From positions 62,001 to 126,000 of the forward strand of contig JBGAIF010000004.1 in the NCBI GenBank assembly GCA_044225795.1: a DNA stretch of 64,000 nt, in the 5' to 3' direction. Positions 17,439 through 25,894 of this stretch are shown piece by piece (positions within the stretch are counted from its first letter, which is position 1; every line of letters begins with the position of its first letter). The DNA comes from Nemorincola sp044225795. Lineage in GTDB: Bacteria > Bacteroidota > Bacteroidia > Chitinophagales > Chitinophagaceae. The notes under the pieces were generated by a model. It was not told where the DNA came from. It was given only the letters and a program-made list of their open reading frames with translations, and ran no database searches. The position numbers and the translations under genes were made by a program.

Positions 17439-18011
17439 ATGTCATTTGAAACCTGGTATACTATAAAACCGGGCGAGGACAATGATATCTCCTTGTCTGT
17501 AGCTCCTAATACATTTTGTAAACTTTCTCTTTCAGGAAAAGGAAAGCTAAAGAGATCAATGAAACTGTTGTCTGATCCCGATGGGCATGTGCATTTTACA
17601 GTACGCCCGTCGGATGCAAGTACAGAAATTATTGATTTTGTGTTGGCTTACAAACAAAAGAGCCGAGTTACACATCACATATTGCATTTGCGTATTGCTA
17701 AAACTGCTATGCAACGGATGCCTTTCTGCAAGCCAATTGTTTACAAGGTTCCGTCAAAAGCATACAGGGCGGCCCTTACACCGACTCAGGTATTAAATAT
17801 GCCGGACAAAGAGTTGTTGTCCCGTGGATATCCGGCACGCCCTGATGAAAAAAAACAGCCTCAGGCTTATCGTTTATGGGCAGCAAGTGTCTCTGTTAAA
17901 ACATATTGCATTGACGCAGTATCCATTTTAGATAAAGATATCATGGCAGTGCCGGAAATATCCAATAATTGGAGTGGTTTTAAATTATTAAGACCACAAG
18001 GCAGACTCTAA
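17439..18011 (+). CDS. N-terminal part of the interrupted G1-peptidase gene
   Basis: 190 residues without signal peptide. A beta-rich region (about 1-95) leads to LLSRGYPARPDEKKQPQAYR (about 128-147), a segment I associate with the region ahead of the catalytic domain in bacterial G1-like proteins. It ends with the first G1 strand motif NNWSGF just before the TAA. Alone it cannot form the two-sheet glutamic peptidase fold. If translated separately it would be a stable prodomain-like piece at most. It begins three bases after the lipoprotein stop, implying coupled translation. Confidence 0.6.
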   Translation: MSFETWYTIKPGEDNDISLSVAPNTFCKLSLSGKGKLKRSMKLLSDPDGHVHFTVRPSDASTEIIDFVLAYKQKSRVTHHILHLRIAKTAMQRMPFCKPIVYKVPSKAYRAALTPTQVLNMPDKELLSRGYPARPDEKKQPQAYRLWAASVSVKTYCIDAVSILDKDIMAVPEISNNWSGFKLLRPQGRL

Positions 18012-18068
18012 AATGCAGGTGCTGTATGGCGAATACCTCGTGTAACTACCTCAAGCCCCGATACCGCT

Positions 18069-18740
18069 ATGGTTCTTTCTTGGGTTGGATTGGATACCGG
18101 AGCATTGGGAAGCGACCTGATACAAGCGGGCATTGGACAGGATGCAATACTGTTCAGCTTCGAAGACATCACAATCGCTGTGACAAGCGCCTATGTTTGG
18201 ACAGAGTTCTTACCTACTCAGCGAGGTATAAGCAGGATATCCAATTTTCGGGTGAGAATAGGCGACATCGTTTATGTTCAGGTTTGGGTAGGGGCGTCTT
18301 CAGATTCAGGAGATGCGGATATTTCGGGGCCAAACTGTTACTTCCGTATTCTCAATATCACAACGGGTGGATACACAACCGTCCGTCGTTCGCTTGGTTC
18401 CGTAACTTTTACAGGCGCCACTGCCGAATGGATAGTGGAACGTCCTATGATAGGTGGTGGTTTTGAGCTTGCACCTCTTGCCGACTATACATCATTGATA
18501 ATGGGTGGTGCTCATGCCCAACTTCAAAGTGGAAAAGAGGTGAACTTTAATGCTTCACCATTCAACAATATAAGAATGGTTAGCGAAAGGGAGGGAGCAA
18601 GTGATTTGTCAATTGCTTCTGTCTCCAGGCTTCCACCGGCCGATGCAGGGCTTATAAGTGTGGTATCTGGTACAAATCCTTTACTTGCCTCAGTAGTTCA
18701 GGACAAATTCATTCAATTTAGGTGGCAAGGAGTCTCATAG
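18069..18740 (+). CDS. C-terminal part of the interrupted G1-peptidase gene (catalytic residues)
   Basis: 223 residues if started at the ATG at 18069, in the same frame as the upstream part and 57 bases after its stop. It contains the catalytic Gln (DLIQAG, residue 19) and Glu (AEWIVE, residue 124) of the G1 family and the conserved PLADY turn. It lacks the first strands of the fold (NWSG and W-x-I-P), which are encoded before and just after the stop. No signal peptide. An overlapping ORF in another frame (18026-18466) is a shadow. Confidence 0.65.
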   Translation: MVLSWVGLDTGALGSDLIQAGIGQDAILFSFEDITIAVTSAYVWTEFLPTQRGISRISNFRVRIGDIVYVQVWVGASSDSGDADISGPNCYFRILNITTGGYTTVRRSLGSVTFTGATAEWIVERPMIGGGFELAPLADYTSLIMGGAHAQLQSGKEVNFNASPFNNIRMVSEREGASDLSIASVSRLPPADAGLISVVSGTNPLLASVVQDKFIQFRWQGVS

Positions 18741-18818
18741 TATGTAAAAAAAGTTATTTGATTTTAGTAAAGTTTCCTATTTTGTAGCCAATTATTACGA
18801 CCAAAACAATAGTTATTT

Positions 18819-19205
18819 ATGAAATTCAGAAACCTTGTTATTGCATTATTGGTATTGATCAGCTCTTTTAGCGCTGTAAAAGTTGAGGCACAGCATTATT
18901 GCTGCTCGCAGGACAGATACTGTTCACATCAACATCACTATTATGATGGGTGTTACAGAAGAAACGTCATGTTCAGGTGGTTTCGCCGTGGTTGTAACTT
19001 CGGCTGGCGCAGGGACTTTTACGGATATAATGCAAAAGCCGACAGCTTTTATAACAACCTGAACGCGAAATACCATCATACTTATAAGGATGCCGATCAT
19101 TATGACAGGGATGGTTATCACCGTTACTATCATCACTACAATCGTTATTACTACGATCGCTATTTTGATGACAACTTCAGGCCTCAGGTTGATGACAACA
19201 AATAA
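18819..19205 (+). CDS. Small secreted Tyr/His/Cys-rich protein
   Basis: 128 residues: a signal peptide (MKFRNLVIALLVLISSFSAVKVEA) and a mature chain dense in Tyr, His, Asp and Arg (e.g. DRDGYHRYYHHYNRYYYDRY) with six Cys clustered near its N-terminus (HYCCSQDRYC, YDGCYRR, RRGCNF). His/Cys density suggests metal or heme binding, or Tyr cross-linking; this is inference. It resembles in composition the three tandem proteins at 28574-29670 but lacks their PWR motif. It ends 13 bases before a perfect palindromic terminator. Confidence 0.7.
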   Translation: MKFRNLVIALLVLISSFSAVKVEAQHYCCSQDRYCSHQHHYYDGCYRRNVMFRWFRRGCNFGWRRDFYGYNAKADSFYNNLNAKYHHTYKDADHYDRDGYHRYYHHYNRYYYDRYFDDNFRPQVDDNK

Positions 19206-19217
19206 TTTGTTACGATA

Positions 19218-19263
19218 CTATAAAAAGAAAGCGACACAATATTGTGTCGCTTTCTTTTTATAG
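19218..19263. terminator. Perfect 23-base-pair inverted repeat, bidirectional terminator
   Basis: Two exactly complementary 23-base arms with no loop (core AAAGCGACACAAT/ATTGTGTCGCTTT) ending in A-run and T-run tails. It sits between convergent genes and would terminate both. Confidence 0.9.
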
Positions 19264-19309
19264 ATGCAACCCCTCGAAACTCACAAACGAAGGGTCGCTA
19301 CTCGTTGTT

Positions 19310-19861
19310 TTATGCAACCAGTTCTTCCTGTTTCTGTACTACGAACTGAACATTTGCTAAAAACACTACTTCATCACTAAGCAAAATGTTTCCTGTGTCA
19401 GAAATAAGACTAAAGCTTACGCCAAAATCTCTGCGGTTCACTTTACCAGATACGGAAAAGCCGGTGCGCGTATTGCCCCATGGGTCTTGCATGATACCCC
19501 CGTGATCTACCAGGAAAGAAACTTCTTTACTTACACCACGCATACTCAACGTGCCAAAAACCTTGTAGCTGTCTTCTCCACTCTTTTCTACATGAGTGCT
19601 ATCAAAAATTATCTGGGGGTGATTGTCCGTATCAAAGAAATCACCACTCCTTAAGTGTTGGTCCCTCTGCTCATTGTTTGTGGAGATCGAAGATACATCT
19701 GCCGTAAAATGAACTTTTGCTGTAGTGATGTCATTGCCATTGGTCTCTACAGTTCCGTTAAACTTTGAGAACGAACCTGTTACGGTAGATACCATCATGT
19801 GTTTCACCTTGAACTGCAGTTCAGAGTGTGTTTGGTCTAAACCCCATTTAGTTGTTGCCAT
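19310..19861 (-). CDS. YceI family protein, cytosolic form
   Basis: 183 residues of the YceI lipid-binding barrel: W-x-x-D-x-x-H at the N-terminus (KWGLDQTHSELQFKVKHMMV), the middle DFFDTDNHPQIIFDST, and the terminal KVNRRDFGV with a barrel-closing strand. No signal peptide, so it stays in the cytosol unlike its neighbour. YceI proteins bind isoprenoid or amide lipids in a long hydrophobic pocket. The gene follows a second YceI gene by 27 bases on the same strand, so the pair arose by duplication and is probably one operon. Confidence 0.92.
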   Translation of the reverse strand: MATTKWGLDQTHSELQFKVKHMMVSTVTGSFSKFNGTVETNGNDITTAKVHFTADVSSISTNNEQRDQHLRSGDFFDTDNHPQIIFDSTHVEKSGEDSYKVFGTLSMRGVSKEVSFLVDHGGIMQDPWGNTRTGFSVSGKVNRRDFGVSFSLISDTGNILLSDEVVFLANVQFVVQKQEELVA

Positions 19862-19888
19862 AATATTTGTATTTATTGTTGTTATTGA

Positions 19889-20458
19889 TTAGCTCTTTTG
19901 AAATTCACCGTTAGCATTGATCTCTACTTCGTTACTTAGTATCGCGGTTCCCATACTTGGGCCAATTCCGAAGTCATTACGATTAATTTTCCCGGACAGT
20001 TTGAAACCTGCATTCATCTTTTTATTCATCGGATGCTCGATTGGCCCTTTGTAGGAACCATCAAGGGTAACTGTTTTTGTCACGCCATGCATGGTAAGGT
20101 CCCCGGTCAGTTTGAATGAATTCTCTCCGGTCTTTTTTATTGACTTACTCTGAAAAGAAACAGTAGGGTATTTTTCTGCATCAAAGAAATCAGGCCCCTT
20201 AATGTGATTATCACGCTGTTCCCAGTCAGTAAATATGGAGTTTGCCTTGGCAGTAAACGAAAAGACTGCGTCACTGAAATCCGGCTTTGATGATGTGATC
20301 GTAGCATCGATCTCTTTAAAATTACCTTCTACATCATTGACCATCATGTGTGTGATAGTAAATCCTACACGGGCATGAACTTTGTCCAGCGTCCATGTTT
20401 GGGCATAAGTTGCAGCTGATAGCATTAATCCTGTCAATACGAGCGTTACTTTTTTCAT
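19889..20458 (-). CDS. YceI family protein, periplasmic form
   Basis: 189 residues: signal peptide (MKKVTLVLTGLMLSAATYAQ), then a YceI barrel with WTLDKVHARVGFTITHMMVN, DFFDAEKYPTVSFQS and KINRNDFGIG. Same fold and motif spacing as the cytosolic paralogue downstream. Expected to bind an isoprenoid-like lipid in the periplasm. The gene is first in a two-gene unit. A TetR-type regulator gene lies 166 bases upstream on the same strand, and the intervening AT-rich stretch contains a short palindrome (ATATACATGTATAT, about 20545-20558) that could be its operator. Confidence 0.92.
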   Translation of the reverse strand: MKKVTLVLTGLMLSAATYAQTWTLDKVHARVGFTITHMMVNDVEGNFKEIDATITSSKPDFSDAVFSFTAKANSIFTDWEQRDNHIKGPDFFDAEKYPTVSFQSKSIKKTGENSFKLTGDLTMHGVTKTVTLDGSYKGPIEHPMNKKMNAGFKLSGKINRNDFGIGPSMGTAILSNEVEINANGEFQKS

Positions 20459-20544
20459 TTTTGTTTGTTTTAGTTTTTAATTATTATTTATATTCTATCT
20501 GATTGTGTTGTTTGTTAGGTAAAAGAATACCGTCATTTAACTGT

Positions 20545-20558
20545 ATATACATGTATAT
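20545..20558. promoter_or_regulatory. Palindrome upstream of the YceI pair, possible operator
   Basis: ATATACATGTATAT is a perfect 14-base palindrome in the gap between the TetR gene and the periplasmic YceI gene. Size and position fit a TetR operator, but AT-rich palindromes arise easily by chance. Confidence 0.3.
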
Positions 20559-20624
20559 TCTAATGTTACTATAAATACCTACATTATAAATCCTAACGGT
20601 GTTATTTTATTGTTTAAAAAAATA

Positions 20625-21236
20625 TTAGTGGTTCATCCCTTTCAAAAAACCACAAATAAGATCATTCAAAATTGCTTTGTTCATCTGTTCGTGTGTCATA
20701 CCCATATGCTCAACCTGTGGTGCTACGAGGTTGATGGAAACCAGACCATGTAACATAGACCAGAATGAATGAACCTTCATCCAAACCTTATTATCGTCCG
20801 GATCTTTCAGCAAAGATTTTATCGTAGTAAAGAATACATCAATAAAAGCTGTGAGCTCCGGAACACTTGTCAGGCTCTCACAAGTAGGCATTCCCAAACC
20901 GTACATCAGATGGTAATACTCCTTGTGTTGAAATGCAAAATCCCAGTAGGCAAGGCCTATAGCCTCAAGTTGCTTTTCGGGTTCGGTATGTTTTTCCTTA
21001 GCGGCTTTTACATTATCACCAAGCAACTTAAAGCCCTGTCTGTTGAATTCTGACAAGATCGCCTCCTTATTCTCAAAATGGTCATAAACAACCGGTACAC
21101 TATATTCTATTCCGTCGGCGATCTTTCTGATAGATAATGACTGCCAGCCTTCTTCATTCACCACTTTCCATGCAGATTCCAGGATACTTTCGCGTACCTC
21201 TTTTCTTTGTCGCTCTTTCCTCTCTGCTATGCCCAT
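20625..21236 (-). CDS. TetR/AcrR family transcriptional regulator
   Basis: 203 residues. The N-terminal helix-turn-helix is clear: RESILESAWKVVNEEGWQSL, then SIRKIADGIEYSVPVVYDHF (about 41-60) and FENKEAILSEF. The C-terminal ligand domain (about 80-200) has a YYHLMYGLGMP stretch and a WSMLHGLVS helix of the WHG type. The start at 21236 (MGIAERKERQRKEV) is chosen over an ATG 15 codons upstream because a TTG-N18-TACCTTTG promoter overlaps the longer version. It is upstream of the two YceI genes and may control them. Ligand unknown. Confidence 0.9.
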   Translation of the reverse strand: MGIAERKERQRKEVRESILESAWKVVNEEGWQSLSIRKIADGIEYSVPVVYDHFENKEAILSEFNRQGFKLLGDNVKAAKEKHTEPEKQLEAIGLAYWDFAFQHKEYYHLMYGLGMPTCESLTSVPELTAFIDVFFTTIKSLLKDPDDNKVWMKVHSFWSMLHGLVSINLVAPQVEHMGMTHEQMNKAILNDLICGFLKGMNH

Positions 21237-21266
21237 AATGCTGTGTATTTTTTCTAACAGCGTTAG

Positions 21267-21295
21267 CAAAGGTACAACCATTTCTGATCCTACAA
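21267..21295 (-). promoter_or_regulatory. Bacteroidota-type promoter for the TetR gene
   Basis: On the minus strand TTG (21295-21293), 18 bases, then TACCTTTG (21274-21267). Matches TTG-N17/22-TAnnTTTG and gives a leader of about 25 bases to the ATG at 21236. Confidence 0.55.
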
Positions 21296-21348
21296 AAAAA
21301 TAGATGATAAATAACAGAAATAGAACTATTGTGATTCTCTATTGGGGC

Positions 21349-21376
21349 AAAAAAGGCCACCCTGGAAAGGGCAGCC
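21349..21376 (-). terminator. Rho-independent terminator of the T9SS propeller gene
   Basis: Read on the minus strand, GGCTGCCC-TTTCCA-GGGTGGCC forms an eight-pair stem with two G-U pairs, followed by six T. It lies 30 bases beyond the stop at 21406. Confidence 0.75.
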
Positions 21377-21405
21377 TATCAATAAACGGGTATATTTCTA
21401 AAGGC

Positions 21406-22590
21406 TTATTTCTTTAGAATTGATATGGTAGTCTCAATACCATTTTCTTTATTCCACACACTGAGATGATACATACCCGCGTCAAGCGCTGAAATATCCA
21501 TATTACAATTTTTGTCTGTGGGGTGTGTTGCAAATACCTGTCTTCCCGATATATCATACACATTTATCCAGGACTCATAGTTTAATCCGGTTATGGTGAC
21601 AACTCCTGATGTAGGATTTGGAAATGCATTTATGTCGCTCTGCTTTGCTACATTTTTAACACCTGTTGAACCTGAAGAGAATGCCAGGCTGTGTGGAGAT
21701 GATGTAAGTCCGAATGCAGCTATCTGGGCATTAGTGGATTCATTGAACACGGTTACGGAATCCTTAAAATGATTTACTACCCATATTTCCTGGCGCGTTG
21801 GGTGGCGGTAAAGATCAAACGGCTCGCGTGTGCCATTACTAAAGGAATCAATGAGCACCATGTCTGATGCGCGGAATATACGCACCCTGAATAGCGTTGG
21901 ACAGGTAACATATATCTTACTGCTGTCGTGCGACACTTCTATGCTGCTACCTCCCGGTATTGCAGCAGATGAATCGATCAATGTTTTTGTGTTAGCATCT
22001 ATCTTATAAACTTTGTACCTGGTCCATGAAAGTTTATAAGCGATACTGCCACCGGTTGTAAACCGGACATCGCCGCCATCTGAAGAACCTGACGCAGGTA
22101 CGCCAACCAAACTTGCGGATAATCCTGAAGAATAGCTGACAACATTTACCTGGTTGTCGTTAATGACCCATACTTCTTTAGAGTTCGGACGCTCTGTAAT
22201 AGAGCTGACACCGGACAGATTTACGCTATCCACAATCGTCTTTGTGGCGGTATTGAACCTGAGCACACCGTTATCCGTTCTTGCAAATAGGGTATTAGCC
22301 TCATTCATTGCAGATATATTGTATAGTGTATGTGCAAATGAATCGGTAATGGTAAATGTTGCAGGATCTATATAGTAGAGATACATTCTGCTGAACGATG
22401 ATGCGAACAGTTTACCGTCCTTCGCGCTCCCTACAAATTGGTATGAACCCGTATTGGCAGGTATGTAGCCTGTTCGTGTATAGGTTGTACCATTAACTGC
22501 AGCCATACCGGAGAACCCGCTGCTGATAACAGGTTGTGACCATGCTGCAGTAGCGCAGCTCATCATCATTAATGTAAAGTACTTTCTCAT
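21406..22590 (-). CDS. Secreted beta-propeller protein with T9SS sorting domain
   Basis: 394 residues: signal peptide (about 1-18, ending AAWSQ), a seven-bladed YncE/YVTN-like propeller (blade motifs such as TNAQIAAFGLTSSPHSLAFS and RPNSKEVWVINDNQVNVV), then a type A T9SS C-terminal domain (about 318-394: INAFPNPTSGVVTITGLNY, VYDISGRQVF, LDAGMYHLSVW, ending ISILKK). The protein should cross the outer membrane by T9SS and be attached to or released from the surface. Propellers of this kind bind ligands or proteins; no enzyme motif is visible. A TAGTTTTG -7 box lies at 22619-22612 and a terminator follows. Confidence 0.88.
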   Translation of the reverse strand: MRKYFTLMMMSCATAAWSQPVISSGFSGMAAVNGTTYTRTGYIPANTGSYQFVGSAKDGKLFASSFSRMYLYYIDPATFTITDSFAHTLYNISAMNEANTLFARTDNGVLRFNTATKTIVDSVNLSGVSSITERPNSKEVWVINDNQVNVVSYSSGLSASLVGVPASGSSDGGDVRFTTGGSIAYKLSWTRYKVYKIDANTKTLIDSSAAIPGGSSIEVSHDSSKIYVTCPTLFRVRIFRASDMVLIDSFSNGTREPFDLYRHPTRQEIWVVNHFKDSVTVFNESTNAQIAAFGLTSSPHSLAFSSGSTGVKNVAKQSDINAFPNPTSGVVTITGLNYESWINVYDISGRQVFATHPTDKNCNMDISALDAGMYHLSVWNKENGIETTISILKK

Positions 22591-22687
22591 AGCATTACAA
22601 TTTTGTTATTGCAAAACTATGGCCCATTATAATAAATGAAAATACGTAGTCTCTGGTATTTTTATCTACGTAGAAATACGGATACCG

Positions 22688-24481
22688 CTAAGCAAGCGGT
22701 ATGTAAACTACCATAAGCGTTCCCTTCCCGGGAGCAGAATCAATGTCAATAGTGCCTTTGTGAAACTGGATACGTGAATACATGTTTTTCAGGCCTATAC
22801 CACCATCTTTCACTTGCTTGGTGTCAAACCCCTTACCATTATCCTCTATGGTAATAGACACACCATCTTCGTCCCTTACAAGCTGTATATTTAGCTTTGT
22901 GGCTTTAGCGTGTTTTATTACATTGTTTATAGACTCTTGTATCACACGGTATAATACCGTCTCCACTTCTTCATTCATTCGCTCATTCAGTCCGGCAATA
23001 TCAAGGTTTATAGAAAGCTTACTTTGGTCTATACGGAGTATCAGATCTTTAACTGCAGATGCCAGGCCGGCCTTTAACAGCGTATTAGGTATCATCTGGT
23101 GAGATATCTGTCGCAGCTCGTCATAGCTTTCATTTACGAGTGATAGCGTATGCTCAGCCATTGGCTCTTTTTGCAGATCTATATTGAGTTTTTTGAACAA
23201 GCCGTTCAGATTCATAAGTGATGCAGACAGCATTTGCCCGACGCCATCGTGCAGGTCAGCAGCAATACGCCTGCGTTCCCGTTCCTCGGCATTGATTATC
23301 TCTTTGGCGGTTATCTCTTGTTGTTTGTTGATCTCGGCCTGCAGCTTTGCCTGGGCTTTCAGCTTACGCCTGTTATACGCCAGCCACCCCATAGCTGCAC
23401 CAATAATGATAACTCCGAACGAAATGAAGAGGAATATATTTCTTTGTTTTATCTGCAACTGCTGTATCTCGGTCTGCTGGTTAAGTGTTTTTATTTTCTG
23501 TTCTTTCTTTTCCGTCTCATACTTTGTGTTAAGTTCCGCTAGCTGCTTTGTTTTTGTTTCATTGAAAAGTGAATCGTTCAATGCAGCATATTTCTGATGA
23601 TAATTAAGCGCTTTTTTAAAATCACCTTTCTTTTCATATAGGCCGGATAGGAACTGGTAAGAATATTGTACCAGGTCGCGGAAGGATATTTCGGTTGCCT
23701 GGGCCAGGGCTTTCTCGCCATAGTAGATGGCACTGTCATGATCGTTGATACTCTCAAACGTTTCGCCAAGGTTCACATAACACATGGACAGCGCCAGCTT
23801 ATCATTGAGCAGCAACCTGTCTCTGAGCGATTGCCTCATAAAGCCAAGCGCTTTTTCTGTTTGCTTTCTTCTCGTATATATCCCGGCAATGTTCTCCAGG
23901 CTATAGGATCTGCCCAGAATATGCCCTGTACGTTCATTACACGCCAGTGAAAGATTGTAACAGATCAGTGCGGAGTCAAGCAGGGTAGAGTCTTTGTCTG
24001 CTTTGCGTTCGTATAATATGCCAAGCCGGTTATACCCATCTGCCAGGCAGGTATCATTGTGTAGCGTTTTTCCAATAGCTATAGCTTTCCTGATATACTT
24101 TTCGGCTACATCGAGATAGCCGTTCTTGCCATAAATACCAGATAACTCGTAATACAAAGAAGCAAGTTCTGCATAAGGAGGCTTTGACTCTCCAACGCGT
24201 ACCATTTTCATTCCGATGGCTACTGCTGAATCAAAATATCCTGTGAGAAAGACGTGCATCGTTCTGCGCATCTCAATTTGTGTCTCAGCTTGTAGGTCTC
24301 CAAGTTTTCTGGCAAGTGGCGCTGCTTCTGCAATAAGCCTGTCCACAGAGTCCGGATGCACATTCATCACGCGCTCAATAGATGCCAGCAGTGCACTAAG
24401 TCTTTGGCGATCATCTACTTGAGCTGATGATATGCATGAATAACACAACAAAAAAATAAGATATAGCTTCTTCCGGGTCAT
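22688..24481 (-). CDS. TPR sensor histidine kinase (HisKA_3/NarX type)
   Basis: 597 residues: signal sequence (MTRKKLYLIFLLCYSCISSAQ), TPR repeats in the periplasm (about 45-330), one membrane helix (NIFLFISFGVIIIGAAMGWLA, about 352-372), a coiled coil, the HisKA_3 dimerisation motif ERRRIAADLHDGVGQMLSAS with the phospho-accepting His, and an HATPase domain with N-box (VIQESINNVIKHA), DNGKGF and GGIGLKNM. The start at 24481 is preferred to one 44 codons earlier because that would overlap the divergent gene and its promoter. It is divergent from a NarL-type regulator gene 75 bases away, its obvious partner. Confidence 0.92.
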   Translation of the reverse strand: MTRKKLYLIFLLCYSCISSAQVDDRQRLSALLASIERVMNVHPDSVDRLIAEAAPLARKLGDLQAETQIEMRRTMHVFLTGYFDSAVAIGMKMVRVGESKPPYAELASLYYELSGIYGKNGYLDVAEKYIRKAIAIGKTLHNDTCLADGYNRLGILYERKADKDSTLLDSALICYNLSLACNERTGHILGRSYSLENIAGIYTRRKQTEKALGFMRQSLRDRLLLNDKLALSMCYVNLGETFESINDHDSAIYYGEKALAQATEISFRDLVQYSYQFLSGLYEKKGDFKKALNYHQKYAALNDSLFNETKTKQLAELNTKYETEKKEQKIKTLNQQTEIQQLQIKQRNIFLFISFGVIIIGAAMGWLAYNRRKLKAQAKLQAEINKQQEITAKEIINAEERERRRIAADLHDGVGQMLSASLMNLNGLFKKLNIDLQKEPMAEHTLSLVNESYDELRQISHQMIPNTLLKAGLASAVKDLILRIDQSKLSINLDIAGLNERMNEEVETVLYRVIQESINNVIKHAKATKLNIQLVRDEDGVSITIEDNGKGFDTKQVKDGGIGLKNMYSRIQFHKGTIDIDSAPGKGTLMVVYIPLA

Positions 24482-24556
24482 AAATGGCTGCGTTAAGATA
24501 GCAAAAAAATGACGCAGGTCATTTTCATTCCTGACGCTTTTTTCTATTTTTGTTAC

Positions 24557-25201
24557 ATGCCTCAGGCATCTATCGAAACGGGTAAAATTAATATTCTTCT
24601 TGTTGATGATCACGCGATCGTAATTGATGGTGTAGCATCGCTATTATCCACAGATCCGCGTTTTCATGTAGTAGGTAAGGCACCTAATGCCGAAAAAGCG
24701 CTTTCTGTACTCCGGGAGCAAAATGTGGACATAGTTGTTACAGACTATTCTATGGAAGGCATGGATTGCCTCTCATTCATAGGCCACATCAAGAAAGACC
24801 ATCCCGGTGTCAAGATCATCGTAATGACCATGCACGATGAGGTGTCTATAGTACAAAATGTGCTTCGTGCAGAGGTGGAAGGGTACATCCTGAAAAAATA
24901 TACCCATCACGAGCTGATAACGGCTATTGATATCATTCACGAAGGCGGACAATTCTGGAGTCCTGAGGTCAACAAGATTTTGCTTAGTAAAATGCAGCCT
25001 CAGAATGACATTCAGATCACAGAACGCGAAATGGAGGTATTAAAACTGCTGATCAACGAAATGACCAGCAAGGAAATTGCCGAAAAACTGTTCATTAGTG
25101 AACGAACAGTGGAAACTCACCGCAAAAATCTCCTCCGGAAGACCAACTCGTCCAATATTGTCGGACTGTATAAATACGCCCAAAGCCACAAACTTATTTA
25201 G
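24557..25201 (+). CDS. NarL/FixJ-type response regulator
   Basis: 214 residues: a receiver domain (about 10-125) with the acidic pair DD (LLVDDHA), phospho-acceptor Asp in VVTDYSMEGMD, switch Thr (IIVMTMHD) and Lys (YILKKYT), then a LuxR-type helix-turn-helix (ITEREMEVLKLLINEMTSKE, EKLFISERTVETHRKNLLRK). Partner of the divergent TPR histidine kinase. The ATG at 24557 is chosen over one 16 codons upstream because it begins the receiver domain in the usual way. A TATTTTTG -7 box at 24545-24552 ends four bases before it, implying a leaderless transcript. Regulon unknown. Confidence 0.92.
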   Translation: MPQASIETGKINILLVDDHAIVIDGVASLLSTDPRFHVVGKAPNAEKALSVLREQNVDIVVTDYSMEGMDCLSFIGHIKKDHPGVKIIVMTMHDEVSIVQNVLRAEVEGYILKKYTHHELITAIDIIHEGGQFWSPEVNKILLSKMQPQNDIQITEREMEVLKLLINEMTSKEIAEKLFISERTVETHRKNLLRKTNSSNIVGLYKYAQSHKLI

Positions 25202-25309
25202 GGTGTTTTGGGTTTCTTGCAGAGTAAATAAAATATATTTTCTTAAGTAAATTTTAGCATCAAATTATTTAACCCAATCGGTTTGATCTCTATTTTTATT
25301 CAAAAAAAA

Positions 25310-25879
25310 ATGAGTGATCTCTCCGAGACTATACAAGATGTTTCTTCCAAAGGGCATGAAAGCAAATTAAATGCCGTTATAGCCATATGTGTAGCACTAA
25401 CAGCTACATTCATGGCATTGTGCAATGTTAAGGACGGCAATATCGTTCAGGCCATGTCGCAGGCACAGGCGCATGGCATTGACTCTTGGTCCTATTTTCA
25501 GGCAAAAAGCACAAAAGAGGCAATTCTCGAAAATTCCCTGGAAACACTAAAAGCTAAAAAAGATCCTGCGTTTGATGAACTGATAAAGAAAGACGAGCAG
25601 CAGGTGGCCAGGTATGAAAAAGAAAAAGCAGATATTAAAAAGCAGGCTGAAGGCTTTCAGAAAGAATATGACGATCTGAATGTCTTCGATGATCAGTTTG
25701 ATATGACCGACGCATTTATGTCAATAGCCATAGCAATGTTTGGTATCACAGCCCTTACACAAAAGAATTGGCTATTCTACTTTGCCTCTATTATGAGTCT
25801 ATCCGGATTCATATTAGGAGCTGCTGCATTTCTTAAGATCAGCCTGCACTCAGACCTGATATCGAAGATCCTGGGATAA
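25310..25879 (+). CDS. DUF4337 family membrane protein
   Basis: 189 residues. An N-terminal membrane helix (LNAVIAICVALTATFMALCN, about 20-39) is followed by a charged helical region with coiled-coil character (DELIKKDEQQVARYEKEKAD) and two C-terminal membrane helices (MSIAIAMFGITALTQ, WLFYFASIMSLSGFILGAAA). This matches DUF4337, a widespread inner-membrane family of unknown role. The conserved YFQAKSTK segment after the first helix is present. Start chosen at 25310 (MSDLSETIQD), after an A-rich leader; a start nine codons earlier is weaker. It ends just before a hairpin that mainly serves the opposing tRNA. Confidence 0.85.
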   Translation: MSDLSETIQDVSSKGHESKLNAVIAICVALTATFMALCNVKDGNIVQAMSQAQAHGIDSWSYFQAKSTKEAILENSLETLKAKKDPAFDELIKKDEQQVARYEKEKADIKKQAEGFQKEYDDLNVFDDQFDMTDAFMSIAIAMFGITALTQKNWLFYFASIMSLSGFILGAAAFLKISLHSDLISKILG

Positions 25880-25894
25880 CCAACTTTTTCGAAA

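Larger units (their letters stand above)
17439..18740 (+). pseudogene. Peptidase G1 (eqolisin-like glutamic peptidase) interrupted by one in-frame stop
   Basis: One reading frame of 433 codons is broken only by TAA at 18009-18011 (codon 191). Upstream of it the frame ends ISNNWSGFKLLRPQGRL. Downstream it continues NAGAVWRIPRVTTSSPDTAM and SWVGLDTG, then DLIQAGIGQD, AYVWTEFLP, AEWIVERP and PLADY. That is the motif order of the G1 family (NWSG, W-x-P, WVGLD, Q-x-G, W-x-E-x-x-P, AEWIVE, PLxD). The catalytic pair would be Gln229 and Glu334 of the joined frame. Both sides are well conserved and there is no frame change, so a recent nonsense mutation, a sequencing error or programmed readthrough are all possible. 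The two open parts are listed separately. Confidence 0.75.

Noticed and set aside
18026..18466. 146-residue ORF overlapping the G1-peptidase C-terminal part
   Set aside because: It lies in another frame and has no family motifs, while the other frame carries the complete G1 motif set.
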